Source of the DNA: Agarophyton chilense
Taxonomy: Eukaryota > Rhodophyta > Florideophyceae > Gracilariales > Gracilariaceae
DNA length: 64,000 nucleotides
Direction: 5' to 3'
Assembly (NCBI GenBank): GCA_030374765.1
Contig: JARGXX010000088.1
Location: 1,798,001-1,862,000 of the forward strand
Made by a program: the position numbers and the translations under genes. The notes beneath the pieces are model-generated. The model was given only the letters and a program-made list of their open reading frames with translations. It searched no databases and was not told where the DNA came from. Numbering within the stretch: the stretch's first letter is position 1; each line of letters starts with the position of its first letter. Positions 41,188 through 53,199 of the stretch are shown here, piece after piece.

Positions 41188-42740
41188 TTGGAGAATAAAA
41201 GTACAAGCTTGAACGTCTTGTTCAATCCCGCTCGCTCCAGCGCTCCATTTGTCAGACAGCACCCGCCGCATTCTACAGTCCTCCAATACACATCTCTGAT
41301 CTCAATGCCCTGCAGATGCATCTCGTCACTATACAACCGGATATCACACATTTCTTTGACTCCAGATCCTAAAATTATCGATATCACCGCATCTTATCAA
41401 ACTCCTGCCCCATCGGAATGCAACAGAATCTTTCAAGAGTTCAATTTGCAGTGTGCGATTGCAAGCCATGTTCGAGGCGTCTTCAAGAGCATAGAAGCAA
41501 ACAGGATCGACCTGCTCTCGGTGTACACTGCCAAAAAACGCTCCGAATGGGAGCATGAGCTCCCGACCCATATCAGTCGCCTGTTTACAACGGATAGCAC
41601 AGAGTCTGTCGAGTTGCCTCTCAGAAAAGCGCTCGTAGCACACAAAACGAAACCAGTGAGAGTCTGCTTTTTCTAAAAAGAGTACATTTATCTGCTCCGA
41701 GGCATGCACCACTCTGATCTTCTCCGTTGGTCACATGTAAAATCCGAATTCGTGCTGAACGCGCAGCTTCGCAATTTCATTACCATGACCAACTTCGCAG
41801 CATCCGAAAACGAAACAAAAGATCGTCTTATAAGTTGGCCAAGGGTTCAGAATGAAATCATGCCGGACCCACCGTATACAAAGCTGCCGACTCCAGACAT
41901 GTTAAAACGCAATTTGTAAAGAGAAGAGCCTCTCCGCGCATTTTACTTGGACATTTCTAACATGTTCCACAACACTGGACTCCCTACTTGGCTCGCGAAC
42001 CTCTTCCTCATGAAAACTGTTCACTTCGGAAACCTTCCAGGAGATCTACAGCGCGACATCTCCAGGTCCCTCCCAATGCGACCAAAACAAAAGGATCTCG
42101 CAAGACCTTTCCAGCAAATGCTTCCAATGGGCTTCGAATGGGCTGTGTACATCTCGCACAAATTGATATCAAACTGCTTCCTCGACGTTTACAGGACTGT
42201 TACCAACTCGATCCCGACATTCATCCCACGACAGCCAATGATCCTCACATCAGACGAACCATGCTTCATAATGAAAAAGCATTGCGCCCTGCCATTACAT
42301 ATAATTGACGACGTCAACGTCGTCTTGGTAGGCTGGAGGACTGAGTACATTGAAAAGATTTACAGGCTTTTTGTCATAGCCCTTCTTCTTCCAGGGCTTC
42401 CGATTAAAATGTCGAAATCTTCTTACCCACAACAGCCGGTACAGAACACCATCAATTACACTGGATGGTCTTGGAACCTATATTCAGGCCAAAGAAACAT
42501 TTCAATAAAGAAAGCGGCCGAATTACTCCGTGAAGCCAAAGAAATCTCAGAAAGCAATAGCTTTTGCCACCGGCAATTAGAGAGGATAGTTGGAATGCTT
42601 TTTTGGGCTGCTCTAGGAATGGGGGACCTATCTTGTCCTGCTTGAGTGATTCACATACTGCATTACGATCACCATAATCACCATCGGCAGAGACAGCCGC
42701 TCGGGCCCTCAAAGAAATCAGAATCATGGTCAACCTCATT
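41188..42740 (+). pseudogene. Unusual reverse transcriptase
   Basis: Frames with one stop at about 41675 and another at about 41918, then 41947-42645. The polymerase motifs are clear in order: KDRLISWPRVQNE (fingers), YLDISNMFHNTGLPTWLANL (motif A Asp), RPFQQMLPMGFEWAVYISHK (motif B), HIIDDVNVVLV (motif C, two Asp), GLPIKMSKSS and INYTGWSWNL. The IWP..N start, SNMFH in motif A and LPMG.EWA in motif B do not match Ty3/gypsy, copia or non-LTR consensus as I know them. RNase H follows (see 43556), as in LTR and DIRS-type elements. I cannot place it in a clade. Confidence 0.65.
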
Positions 42741-43555
42741 GTAGAGCCATCCCAAATGGGTAAATATCTCTCCGGTGTTCGAGTCCCGCTCTCGCGAAGA
42801 GGGGTAACTCAGGGAAAGAGCCTTCGTGCCACCGATGTGCGGGTGTAAGACCACAGTAGTTCAGGCAATGCCTACGAGGGTGGTGAACCCAGGAAAAGGG
42901 GAATAATCAAAGGGGGATCCAAGGACAAGGATATTCCGTGGGCACCAGCAATATGTAGAGCGAAAATATAGGGCGAAATAGGACGCACGAACAAGCGTAC
43001 AGACCTATGAAAGGGGTATCCACACTGAATAAGCGAAAGCAAGACGGGTAAAAACAACCCTATACAGGGGCGGTGTACTGACCTAAACAGAGGAAAACCA
43101 ACAAAAGAAAGAAACAGACCAATAACAATGGTACAGTGACGCTTAAGCTTCCCGAGGGGATAGATTAGCCAAACCGGTCGCGATACCTTCCGTTAAGAGA
43201 CGGAGACTCGCGTAGGCGGCATAATCTAGAGCCAAGCACTCGGCTACCATTTACTTGGTGGTAGTGATGGCGGTGAAGCCATCACTTAAGTCTGAACTAG
43301 ACAGTGAACTACACGTGTAGACTATGGTAGTGCAAACCAATCCTGGTCCATACACGTATCATGTGTGTAACCCCAGCCTTGCACGCTCATCCGTCCACTA
43401 CGGTACTACTGTAGAGACTTAAATAACATACCTCCTTAGGTGTCTAAAATACTAAAAACTAATACTACTCATAAATGAGGTGACGAGCTCCCCGATATAT
43501 CGGATGCCACATGAATGGTGCCCCGACCGGTTATACTTGCACGCGTTGCTCTACA
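42741..43555. repeat. Solo LTR of an unplaced family, copy 2
   Basis: 815 bp from TGTAGAGCCATC to TTGCTCTACA with an exact 5-bp target duplication (CTCAT at 42736-42740 and 43556-43560). It sits inside the retroelement between reverse transcriptase and RNase H. The coding frame on the left continues in the same frame on the right once the insertion is ignored. A B-box-like GTTCGAGTC is at 42778-42786. Confidence 0.85.
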
Positions 43556-44343
43556 CTCATCCCTTATATATCCATCCAAACCAAATTGTCTTGGTGCGAC
43601 ATAGTTGAGGCCGCCGATGCATCGCAACGAAAAGGGGTAGTGGTGTACACTGGTTTACTGCCACAGAACCTAACGAATCTCTGGACGCAGGGTACAACTT
43701 AGTGCTCTGAACATATCAACCCCGAGCCCCTGTAGTCCAGGGATACGCTCCGTCATTACGGAAGAGACACATGTCATAAACCACTAAGAGACTTTGTGAC
43801 TGGCCCCAAATGGATCATCGCCTCCTCCTCCCGATGGTAATTCAACGAGCATATAAACGCCTATGAGAGATGGGCCGCATGCTTGGCAATGCAATGGCTT
43901 GCATCACGAAACGTGACAGGCCGACGCGTTCTACTGCTCTCCGACTCCCAAGCCATTATAGAAGCGTTTCAAAAAGGCTGGTAGTCATACACACATCGCC
44001 GAAGGCCGCCAAGAGGATTTGGTGCCGTTTGCGTGGGATTCTACTTTCAGCCATTCCTCGCATACGTCCCATCGTTCATAGAGCTAGCCGATGCCACAAG
44101 CCGCACAGTATCAAAAACAGTGCTCCTGCCAAGCTGGGGATAGGATCCGGCACCTTTAGAAAGCGACCACAAAACGGTCACACGTCATATCTCTCTCATT
44201 CCGGACAGATTCCAAAGGCACCACGTCAAAAAAACATCCCAGCACTCAAACTGTTACAGAACCTTAGGCATGGAACTTTTGCAAGCACTGAATCTTGGCC
44301 TGCAATGCAAATGCTAGAAGGCCTTGAACGATTTTCGCTTTGA
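43556..44343 (+). pseudogene. RNase H region of the unusual retroelement
   Basis: Frames with stops and shifts: WCDIVEAADASQRKGVVVYT gives the first Asp of RNase H, RWAACLAMQWLASRN the Glu region helix position, VLLLSDSQAIIEAFQKG the second Asp, and YVPSFIELADATSR the C-terminal motif seen in LTR and DIRS-type RNase H. Sequence after about 44110 is not recognised. Confidence 0.6.
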
Positions 44344-44962
44344 AGACGTAGAAGCTCAATACAGCTTGAGTCATTAGTACTGTAATAAAGTATTTTTTTC
44401 CTGTGCCTGCCAAGTATTTTATGTTAAACTCCCCCCTATCGGAAAACGTTTAGAATCTAGTACTATCTCAAGCTACTGAAACTCTCTTGAAAAGTTCAAA
44501 GCTTGCCAAATAACTGTCCCAGCTAATTATGATCAATGGTAACACTTTCTGCTGGCATTCATAGAAAGCAGTCATAAAAAGCAACCTTTTTCATGGCGTG
44601 AGTATGGAATGTAAAATCCGATTTGTGAGCTTTACATTTTACATCCCGAAACCAAGAAGAATCTAGGGTTTTCTCATCGCGCTCTTCGAGGTGGGCAAAA
44701 CGCGCATAAGTCCTAGCCTGCTACGCTCTTGACTAAACGAAACGCACCGGCTTTTATATCCAGACTCCTAAATCAACAGCAGAGCCAATCTGCCGCAGTT
44801 CTAAAACTTGCTTGGGAGGACATCTATGAGCATCAGAGGCTTTAAGTCTTTTCTCTGAAGATATTGCGTACCATTGAGCTCGTTTTTTGGCGTATGAACC
44901 AAACGTCACACACGTGGAAATAATATATGCTGAAACAAGTCCTTTGCAAATCACACCGATAA
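44344..44962. other. No gene seen
   Basis: AT-rich spacer between the retroelement and Tc1 copy 3. The minus-strand frame 44754-45056 overlaps the transposon end and has no recognisable pattern. Confidence 0.5.
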
Positions 44963-46240
44963 ACAGCTCGTTTGAAATACATATCCCTTTACAAAAACTG
45001 CTCCAAAAAGGCATTTCACGCACTGTAGAGCACATTTCAAAACAAATAAAGACCACTTAGTCAATAACACTGTTTCAAAAGTATATCCTTTATGCAATCA
45101 TTAGCTCTATTATGGATCGTGGCGCGCTTTTGATACGTTCTGAACAGCTGCAAATGATGGAATTAGTAGGTCAGAGTATGATTAAAGCAAATATAGCCCG
45201 GAAACTCAGGCGCAGCCTAAAAACATTCAGCAACTTCATCAAAAAATCCACTACCTACAGAAAAAAGCGCTCAACTGGCCATTCTACGTCACTCTCCCTG
45301 GCCAATAAGCGTAGAACTAAGCAAGAACTATGTCGTAACACTTTTTTTGAGGAAAAAATGTCAAAAATCTAAATTTTCTTCTATCAAGATTTACTTTATG
45401 GCGTGAAGTTAAGCATCAAAAATTGTTCAAGTGCACAAAACTGAGGAAAATTTCTTTTTAAAAGATAATCACAAGAAGAATCGTTTTGAATGGTGTGCTA
45501 AAAAAACTTCTTGAAAAACGGAATGGAATAATGTTATCTTTTACGATGAAAAAAATTGTAACAATGATGGTCCAGATTGCTATAAATTTATTGGCCTAAT
45601 CTACAATAATAATGGAAAGAGTTTTTGACCAGGCATTCAAAAGGCGCACCAGTAATGGTTTGGGCTGGAGTCTTTACGAAAGAAGCAACTGATATGGAAT
45701 GGCTTTCGTTGAAACTAATATGAACTCTGGAAAGTATCCAGAGGTTCCAAAAAACTATTTAATACCTTTTTCATACTTTATGCACTGAGAAGAATTCATT
45801 TTTCAGAAATAAGCCAAGTAATATGAAACAGTGGTTCAATAGTCTAAACATGTCGGTGATGGAATGACCTGCGCGCTCTTCTGACCTCAACCCTATCGAA
45901 AACATTTGAGGAATACTGACCCGGATGGTTTATGGACAAGGAAGGCAATTTGACACAGTTTTTGATTTAAAAAATTGTATCAAAGATGGCTGGGAAAATA
46001 ATGACTGTAATGTTATTAATCCTTTTATAGAATCAATGCCAAAGCGTTGTATAAGTGTTATACAAACTAAAGGAGCAAAAATAAACTACTGAACTCGCGT
46101 TAGAATAAAAAGGATGCAATAAAGGTGGTTTTTTTGAAACAGTATTTTTACTTCAAAATTTTTTCACATTGATTTTGTTAGTTTTACTGTAGCCAAAACA
46201 TATGAACCGAGATCTGGGAAACTTTTTTCGGTTACATGTG
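44963..46240 (+). mobile_element. Tc1-type DNA transposon, copy 3, truncated
   Basis: Same family as the copies at 14-16.6 kb, in the opposite orientation. Left outer repeat at about 44970 (CGTTTGAAATACATATCCC) and inner repeat at about 45068. On the right the inner repeat is present (46123-46145) but the outer one is missing, so the element is end-truncated. Confidence 0.75.
45112..46093 (+). pseudogene. Tc1-type transposase, copy 3, decayed
   Basis: Readable N-terminus from ATG 45112 (MDRGALLIRSEQLQMMELVG, IARKLRRSLKTFSNFIKK), then many frameshifts. The catalytic part is recognisable in pieces, for example MVYGQGRQFDTVFDL and FIESMPKRCISVIQ near the end. Not functional. Confidence 0.7.
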
Positions 46241-47270
46241 CAGTGGACGCCCATCATATAAAGGAGAAAGCATGGTTCTTCGGAATTGGCAACCTACAAT
46301 TTTCTACTCATTTCGCACGAATCGTTGAAGCTCTACCTGATTTTATTTCCGGCAAGCTGGTTGCCGACATTTCCATAAATGGGCGTTGGAACTCAATCTC
46401 CTCTTTGAAAAACTATCTTACTACTGGAAGAGCATGGTTGATGTAGATATCCATTACTACTGAACGGCAACGAAAAATCGATCAGTATGACATGAAGCTC
46501 TTGTACATTGTCCGTGATAACGCTTATCGCGGTACTCGAAACAAATGTTTCCATATGGGAAAAGGGGAGGCAGCTTGCACAAGCATGGCAAGCTGTTAAA
46601 AAGGCGATAATCTCTCTTTTGGTACGTGCCAAGCATGCACGTACGCCCTTTATATTGTAAAGTATGCTCTTTCTTCCAACACACCATCAAGACAACATAA
46701 GCTCTCATTTCACTATAATGCAGCGTTTCCATTCGAATCTCAATCGCTACATCATGCATGGTGTGTGGACAAAACTTTAGTGTTGCTCGGCAACCGTCTA
46801 TGTCCCTTATGTCCCGAAAAGCAACAAAGCTCGGTATGACAAAGGTGAAGCATCACTTCTTCGTGTATTCAGGGTCGTGGCGCGGACGCATGAAGGTATA
46901 GAGCCCGAGGCTGTTACACATATCTGGTTTCCGTGGCCCACGTCCATTTGGAAAGAATGCGTGTAATCGAGGCAACTACTCCAACTCATGAAGTCCTCGT
47001 TTCTTCTTTTAACAATGTCGTTTATAACTTCTGGATTGGATGTTGCGATTGCAGATTGCGCAACACCACACGAATGAACTAGTTTTTCGAAGCGTCATGG
47101 GGTTGGTGGTATAGTGATGATGATGATGATAAACCTTTTTTTTATTTGGAAGGGTGGTACAAAGAGCAAAAAGTACTACTATGCCACAAAGGCATCACCA
47201 CTAGCATCAGCACCAGCACCACAACAAGTGTTCAAGTCTTGGTAGTGGGCATCGGAAACAATGGAAAATG
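46241..47270. other. Unclassified sequence with protein-like fragments
   Basis: Plus-strand frames 46243-46446 (IVEALPDFISGKLVADISIN) and a broken continuation with CLPL-type Cys pairs near 46800 look like remains of a gene, but I recognise nothing. A (TGA)5 microsatellite lies at 47115-47129. Confidence 0.3.
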
Positions 47271-47699
47271 TCACAAGCAAGCTAGGATCATAACCCGGCT
47301 GTAGCCTGATAAAAAGTCCCGGCCCATCTTCTCTCGACGCGCTTCGACAATCACACCGAACATTAAATTCTCCATAACTACGAACTTCCTACGCAAACAG
47401 CTTGTCTCCACCTTCAAATAAGGTTCGCTTTGCTCGGCATCACCTTTCCAGGAAAATATGGTATTCATATTCTTCCAAGGCAACCCACTTTTACTACGAA
47501 ACCAGAACATAGCGTGGCCGCTAACTTCGTCTACAATTCGATAGGGTATGTGAAGACGCATAATACGGGCTTTCCCCAACTTGCAAAGCCCAAACCCATT
47601 CATGTCGTACAAACGAAGAGTACTGTGCATCGAACAGTTCCGCTTGAGCATGAACAAGGGCTCGAGACCTGTTAAACGTGTGTTGGAAACTTCCCGGAC
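47271..47699 (-). pseudogene. LURP-one-related protein, paralogue of 17238-17678, 5' incomplete
   Basis: Shares the order of the other copy: LKRNCSMHSTLRLYDMNGF, HIPYRIVDEVSGHAMFWFRS, NTIFSWKGDAEQSEPYLKVE, SCLRRKFVVMEN and the terminal strand YSRVMILACL. The frame runs upstream to a TGA near 47700 with only an internal ATG at 47651, so an upstream exon or a lost start is likely. It ends about ten residues earlier than the other copy. Intact through the core, which argues that at least one copy may be expressed. Confidence 0.6.
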
Positions 47700-48602
47700 T
47701 TCGAGAACACGCAGATATCAACGTCAATTTCAGTGACCTCCTAATGCTGCAACCTGGACATTCGCTTTCTACGCTGTCCTCCGTTCGCTATAATCGCGAA
47801 TTGCAGGGTACCGAACATAACGCGTCCAACTATAGCATCGTTGATACGACGAAGAAGAAATCCGAAAAGCGTTGTGGCCGGGACTTTGCTCTTATTTCAC
47901 GGCTTGTGATGGAGACAGGGCTATGCTCTACAGGTTAACATCCATTACTGCACATCAAGTGCACCCGAAAACGTGATACGGTACAATCCTTGGCAGCAAC
48001 GTTTTTGTTCCTTGCCTTGCTGCACAGAAGGGCCTCGTGACGAGACAACGAAGAACGCTTCTATGTCGAGAGGGGTGAGGAAAAGCAGACAAGCACGAGA
48101 ATGGGCCTCTCAGGGAAACACGGGAGGCAAACACACGGTTTCCATCGATGAAAATCGATTGCCAAGCTTTGAGGGGCCATTATTCCGCTAAATCAAACCT
48201 GCGCTTGAACATTTGCAGACAGTGAGAAACTAAAATTACAAAGAATGCTTCTTTCTTTGATCACCTTTGCTTTCGCAGCGTTGTTCCTCCACATGTACAG
48301 TACAAATCACAAGCCATTTTGGATCATGATTTAAGATGCTCGTTGAGAACGATGACGTTCACAACATCTCGAGTAAGTACATCAACCGCAATCTGGAAGA
48401 TTACAGTTGTAGAAGAGATCCGCCAGTGTCCAAAGCCTCGCCTGTACAGTAGACAGGCTGAAGTGAACGCGGAAGCGCAGGACATTCAAACAAGTGGGAG
48501 CTCACACTTATATATCGTCACTTTGTGTGGTTTGATACAACTTCACCGGGTGTTCTTCATATCTTGTCCTTGTTCAATTCAAACGCAGTGGTTAGTCTCA
48601 AC

Positions 48603-50777
48603 ATGTCTACCATTACAGTTGCGACATGCAGTCTAAATCAGTGGGCGATGGACTTTGACGGAAATCTGAACCGTACGAAACTATCAATAACGAAGGCAAG
48701 GCATCAAGGTGCTCGATATCGTCTAGGACCAGAACTGGAGATTTCAGGATACGGATGTGAGGACCACTTCCTTGAGCTTGATACATTCACGCATACATGG
48801 GAATGTATTGCAGAACTCATATCGGAAGGTTTCTCGGACGATATCGTCCTTGATATTGGCGGCCCCGTCATGCATCGCGGCGTTGCCTATAACTGCAGAA
48901 TCTTGCTCCTCAATAGGGAAATACTACTGGTGAGACCAAAGATTACTTTTGCAGATGATGGAAACTACAGAGAGCCGCGCTGGTTCACCCCTTGGGCGCG
49001 ACATCGACCCTTAGAAGAGCTGACTCTTCCGAAAGTCGTTCGCGAGGCAACTCGCAACCTACGGCCTCGTTGCCCAATTGGACAGGCAATCGTTGAGTTC
49101 TCTGATGGTGTGACAGTTGGTTGTGAGTCATGTGAGGAGCTGTGGTCACCGATGTCAACACACCTTGACCTTTACATGGAAGGGGCAGATATAGTTGGCA
49201 ATGGAAGCGGATCTCATCACAGTCTTCGCAAGCTCAACGCTCGTCTTGAACTTGTGAAATCTGCGACAAGCAAATGTGGCGGCGTGTACCTGTATTCGAA
49301 TCAAATTGGCTGCGATGGGGGGCGACTTTACTATGACGGTTCAGCGGTGATAGCCTTAAATGGATCAATTCTGAAGCAAGGAGCCCAATTCTCCTTGCAG
49401 ATAGAAGTTGAAGTTCTCTCTGCAACAATTGAAACCAAAGATATCAGTGCATATCGGCGTGGAAAAGCCTGCAGGGGTATACAAGCTGCAGACCGACAAT
49501 CGGGAAGTTATGTACGGAGAATACACGCAAATGGACCTTTTCAGTTATCGAATACTCAATCCACAGGTCAAGTCCATTACCCAACAGAAGCGATCCCCAA
49601 ACTGAAGGAATTCCTTCCAGAAGAGGAGATTGCTCGCGGTCCGGCATGTTGGTTATGGGACTATTTGCGACGCTCAGGAATGAATGGTTTCTTTCTACCT
49701 CTAAGCGGTGGTGCCGACTCTTCTTCGTCAGCGGTCATTGTCGGAAGCATGTGCCAAATGCTTGTGACGGCAGCGAACAGCAGTAAATGTGAGGAGCGAC
49801 TGCTCAACGATATACGTCGAGTGACACAAACAGACAAAGAATATATACCAAGGGATGCACGAGAGCTTGCAGGTCGTATTCTTCATACTGTGTACCTTGG
49901 GAGCAAAGGATCATCATCAGCGGAGACCCAGGAAAGGGCAGCAGCTTTATCCGAAGAAATTGGAGCGTGGCATTCTTCAGTTGACATCCACGCTGTGGTA
50001 GAAGCCGCTATTAATGTGTTTGTGAGCGTTTTCGGACCATCTTTAAGACCACGCTTCAGAGTTCACGGAGGGTCCAATGCAGAGAATTTGGCTCGCCAAA
50101 ACCTACAAGCGCGAGTGCGGATGGTCCTTTCGTACTTATTTGCTCAGCTGTTGCTTTGGGCAAGGGTGGGAAAAGGTTCGCTGCTGGTTCTGGGTTCTGC
50201 AAACGTGGACGAGAGCCTCCGTGGGTACTTGACAAAGTATGACTGCAGTTCGGCTGACATAAACCCCATTGGAGGGATAAGCAAGACAGACTTAAGTCGC
50301 TTTTTACGCTGGGCTGCAACTGAAGACGGGCTAGGTTATGGGGTATTACGAGAAGTGGTCAATGCACCCCCGACCGCTGAATTGGAACCGCTGACAGAAA
50401 GTTACGTGCAGACAGATGAAGAAGACATGGGCATGACGTACGAGGAATTATCATGGTTTGGAAGGCTTCGAAAACTTGGACGATGTGGACCATACAATAT
50501 GTACGTCAAGCTCGTATCTATTTGGAAGGATCACCTCGACATCTCTGAAGTTGCCCGGAAGGTGAAGTTTTTTTTTCGAATGTACTCCATAAATCGACAT
50601 AAGCTCACCACACTGACCCCATCTTATCACGCCGAAGATTATTCTCCAGAGGACAATCGTTTTGATCTCCGGCAATTCCTCTACAACATTAAATGGACAA
50701 GGCAATTCGAAAAGATTGACAAAGACGTTTCTGAGCACAAGCGGAAATCGGGCATCTCAATCTTCGGGAACGAGTAA
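48603..50777 (+). CDS. NADSYN1: Glutamine-dependent NAD(+) synthetase
   Basis: Intact, intronless, about 724 aa from ATG 48603; eukaryotic NAD synthetases are of similar length (about 700). It makes NAD from nicotinic acid adenine dinucleotide with ATP and glutamine. The N-terminal half is a nitrilase-type glutaminase with the catalytic triad visible: Glu in GPELEISGYG (about residue 44), Lys in LVRPKITFADDGNY (about 113) and Cys in GCESCEELW (about 177). The C-terminal half is the synthetase, with the ATP-binding loop LPLSGGADSSSSA, NLQARVRMVLSY, GSANVDESLRGYLTKYDCSS and INPIGGISKTDL. YSINRHKLTTLTPSYHAEDY near the end is also family-typical. It is the only intact cellular gene in the transposon-rich part. 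Confidence 0.95.
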   Translation: MSTITVATCSLNQWAMDFDGNLNRTKLSITKARHQGARYRLGPELEISGYGCEDHFLELDTFTHTWECIAELISEGFSDDIVLDIGGPVMHRGVAYNCRILLLNREILLVRPKITFADDGNYREPRWFTPWARHRPLEELTLPKVVREATRNLRPRCPIGQAIVEFSDGVTVGCESCEELWSPMSTHLDLYMEGADIVGNGSGSHHSLRKLNARLELVKSATSKCGGVYLYSNQIGCDGGRLYYDGSAVIALNGSILKQGAQFSLQIEVEVLSATIETKDISAYRRGKACRGIQAADRQSGSYVRRIHANGPFQLSNTQSTGQVHYPTEAIPKLKEFLPEEEIARGPACWLWDYLRRSGMNGFFLPLSGGADSSSSAVIVGSMCQMLVTAANSSKCEERLLNDIRRVTQTDKEYIPRDARELAGRILHTVYLGSKGSSSAETQERAAALSEEIGAWHSSVDIHAVVEAAINVFVSVFGPSLRPRFRVHGGSNAENLARQNLQARVRMVLSYLFAQLLLWARVGKGSLLVLGSANVDESLRGYLTKYDCSSADINPIGGISKTDLSRFLRWAATEDGLGYGVLREVVNAPPTAELEPLTESYVQTDEEDMGMTYEELSWFGRLRKLGRCGPYNMYVKLVSIWKDHLDISEVARKVKFFFRMYSINRHKLTTLTPSYHAEDYSPEDNRFDLRQFLYNIKWTRQFEKIDKDVSEHKRKSGISIFGNE

Positions 50778-50881
50778 GGTTACTACTAATGTCTATAGGA
50801 CCATTGGCCTCATATGAAGCCATAATTACAACATTGATAGATTTCGTAAACTTTATCATTATTCCTAAAATTTTCGGCCTA

Positions 50882-52444
50882 CAGTGGCCGAAATTAGAAT
50901 AGCACACCCCCGTTTATTTCAATTTTCTCGGTCCCTTTATGACTTCGGCCAGTCAAACAATGCCATAAGCTACAGTATTATGGCCCAAATAAACAATCAC
51001 AAAATGAAAACAAATGACTTGTTCTTTACAGAAATTAATACAAAACGGTTACCCAAACCACGAAATTAGAATAGAACAGAAGATTTTAATGATCGTTGTA
51101 GTCAAAATTTCTATGAGAAAAGAGGCGTAAAATATTATAAAAGCTTGGTTAACTTCTTCCTTTTCCTACCAAACTTCTCATTCAGCAGCAATGGAAAGGA
51201 AATCGTGCCTAACTCTCGAGGAAAAGGGAGCAATTGAAGATCTTTTTAAAAAGAACAATTTTTTCAACAAAATTGACCAAAAGACTGGACTTCGTCGTTA
51301 AGTTGCCTCAGTCTATCTTTGAAACAAAAGATATTATGAAAAGAAGTTTACTACCACAAACAATCGTAAGTTATCCAAAAACGCGAACCGTCTCCTCCTA
51401 CGCGAAACAGTAAAAAAACAGCATTGTGCATCTCAACTAAAATATAATCTTAATTTACCAGTGAATCCTCTTCGGGCTTGTTGGGTGCCGCAAATATTAT
51501 CATCGCCTTCTAACATGAAGTATATGAAGATTAAGAAATTACTATAATTGACCCTAAAAACGACGTAGAAGTAAGGTTCAATTGAGTTCGTAAACATCAT
51601 TCTTTACCTTTAGAACAGTGGTCTAAATTTATATTTTCTGATGAGAACCATTTCATTTGGATAGTCCAGACAGCTATTACTACTATTTACCCGATAAACA
51701 TAAGGAAGAAAAGGTTTTGTCTAAAAGACAAGCTAGTGAAAGATTAGTAATGGGCAGGGGAGCTTTTTTTGAACAACAATAGAGTACTTTAGCTTTTTTT
51801 AGTGGTAAACCAAGATTCTAAGCAGTACTGCAGCACTTTAGAGAACTATTTTCAACCACTACATTTAAAGATCTGCAGTGAAATTTAGGTAGTTTAGCAG
51901 GACAATGCCACTATTCACCATTCACCGTTCTAATTATACGAAAGAGTCGTTTGGTTCTAAAACTATTGAGGTAATGTAGTCGCCTGCATGCAGTCGTGAT
52001 AAGAACACTATCAAGAATGTGTGGGGGGTTTTATCTCCTGCATTTTACGCAAATAAGAGGCATTTTTTGAGGTGAAAAGCCTTAAAACCTCAATTGTTGA
52101 AGAATGGAGGAAATTGGGTCGAACGTTGAGGTATAATTTTTCTGAAAAGTATTGAGTAGTGTTGTGCACAGGTGTTAAAAAGGGATCAAAAGAATACGAG
52201 CTATTAAAATTGTGTTTATTCATGCTATACATGAATTAATGTTACTTCTTCTATTCTAAGTTCGCACTCTACAATAACCCTTTTCTGTTTTCTTGAGAAA
52301 AGAGTAGCGCTGAAAGAAGATGGCACAAATTATGATACCTGTGTTATTGGTTGTCCACGTCAACCTCCTCTCAATTGAAAGACTCCCCGGGAAGTCAAGA
52401 GACATAAAAAATGTGGGGGTGTTCAATTCTAATTTCGGTCTCTA
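50882..52444 (+). mobile_element. mariner/Tc1-type transposon, second family, decayed
   Basis: Ends are inverted repeats sharing CCGAAATTAGAAT and ACACCCCC, flanked by TA (50880-50881 and 52445-52446). The transposase started at ATG 51192 (MERKSCLTLEEKGAIEDLFK, a helix-turn-helix start) and broken later frames contain IFSDENHFIW with the first catalytic Asp near 51640. Too many breaks to read through. The family differs from the other Tc1-type copies in its ends and length. Confidence 0.75.
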
Positions 52445-52446
52445 TA

Positions 52447-53190
52447 CGTGTTGACAACGCTTTCTTTTTCTCTTTCATCAACCTGCAACACTATAAAAAA
52501 TCGTCCAAAATCTATACCAAGCACCAGTTTCACTCCAGTCTGTTACAAATTCTATAACAGGTCAACATCTACTGATCTCACTGTGTGATCTATGACAGAT
52601 TCCACACCCGCATATGCTTCGTTACATCAGACAGCAAGTGTAAACACTACTTCTGCACGCCATGGAAAACGAAACTCGTCAGTGGAATTGTGACAAAAGT
52701 TAAGATTGTTCTTAAAAAAAAACGTTGACACACTTTTTCGACCGTCAATTTTGATCTTTTTCTTATAGAAAAGCTGTGAACTCTAAAAATGTACATTTTC
52801 AAATGGAGTGATCAGCTTACGGTTAAAGCCAATTCTCAATAAACCTTCCAACTCAACAAATAGATAGCTGATTTTGCTCATGCTGATAAAGTTCCAAACA
52901 ATGGCGAACAGCAATCTGTCATGGATAAGACAACAATTAAACTAAACTGTGAGTAAGAAAAGCTCTTTTACTGTAAAAAAAAACAGTAGCACGCAAAATA
53001 TTGTTTTTAAAGTTCAATTAAACAAGTAAAAAACGTTAAATGTGACCTGAACTCTGAACGCTCTAGTGCAAATGCATCAGTGGAAATCACAAAACTCGTA
53101 GAAGATTTTATCTAGGCCATGCACACGCGTTAACGGCTATGTCCGTTTAATTTCTTTATGTGGATGTTTCATGTCGCTCATTTAGAACAA
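52447..53190. other. AT-rich spacer, no gene seen
   Basis: No supported frame. It may contain the left end of the piggyBac-type element; no terminal repeat was found. Confidence 0.45.
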
Positions 53191-53199
53191 ATCATTTGA

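Noticed and set aside
37420..43555. A pair of 0.8-kb inverted repeats enclosing about 4.5 kb with a reverse transcriptase, looking like a DIRS- or Polinton-type element with long terminal inverted repeats
   Set aside because: Each repeat has TG...CA ends and its own 5-bp flanking duplication (GTTCA/GTTAA and CTCAT/CTCAT), and each interrupts a different gene. They are two independent solo LTRs in opposite orientation.
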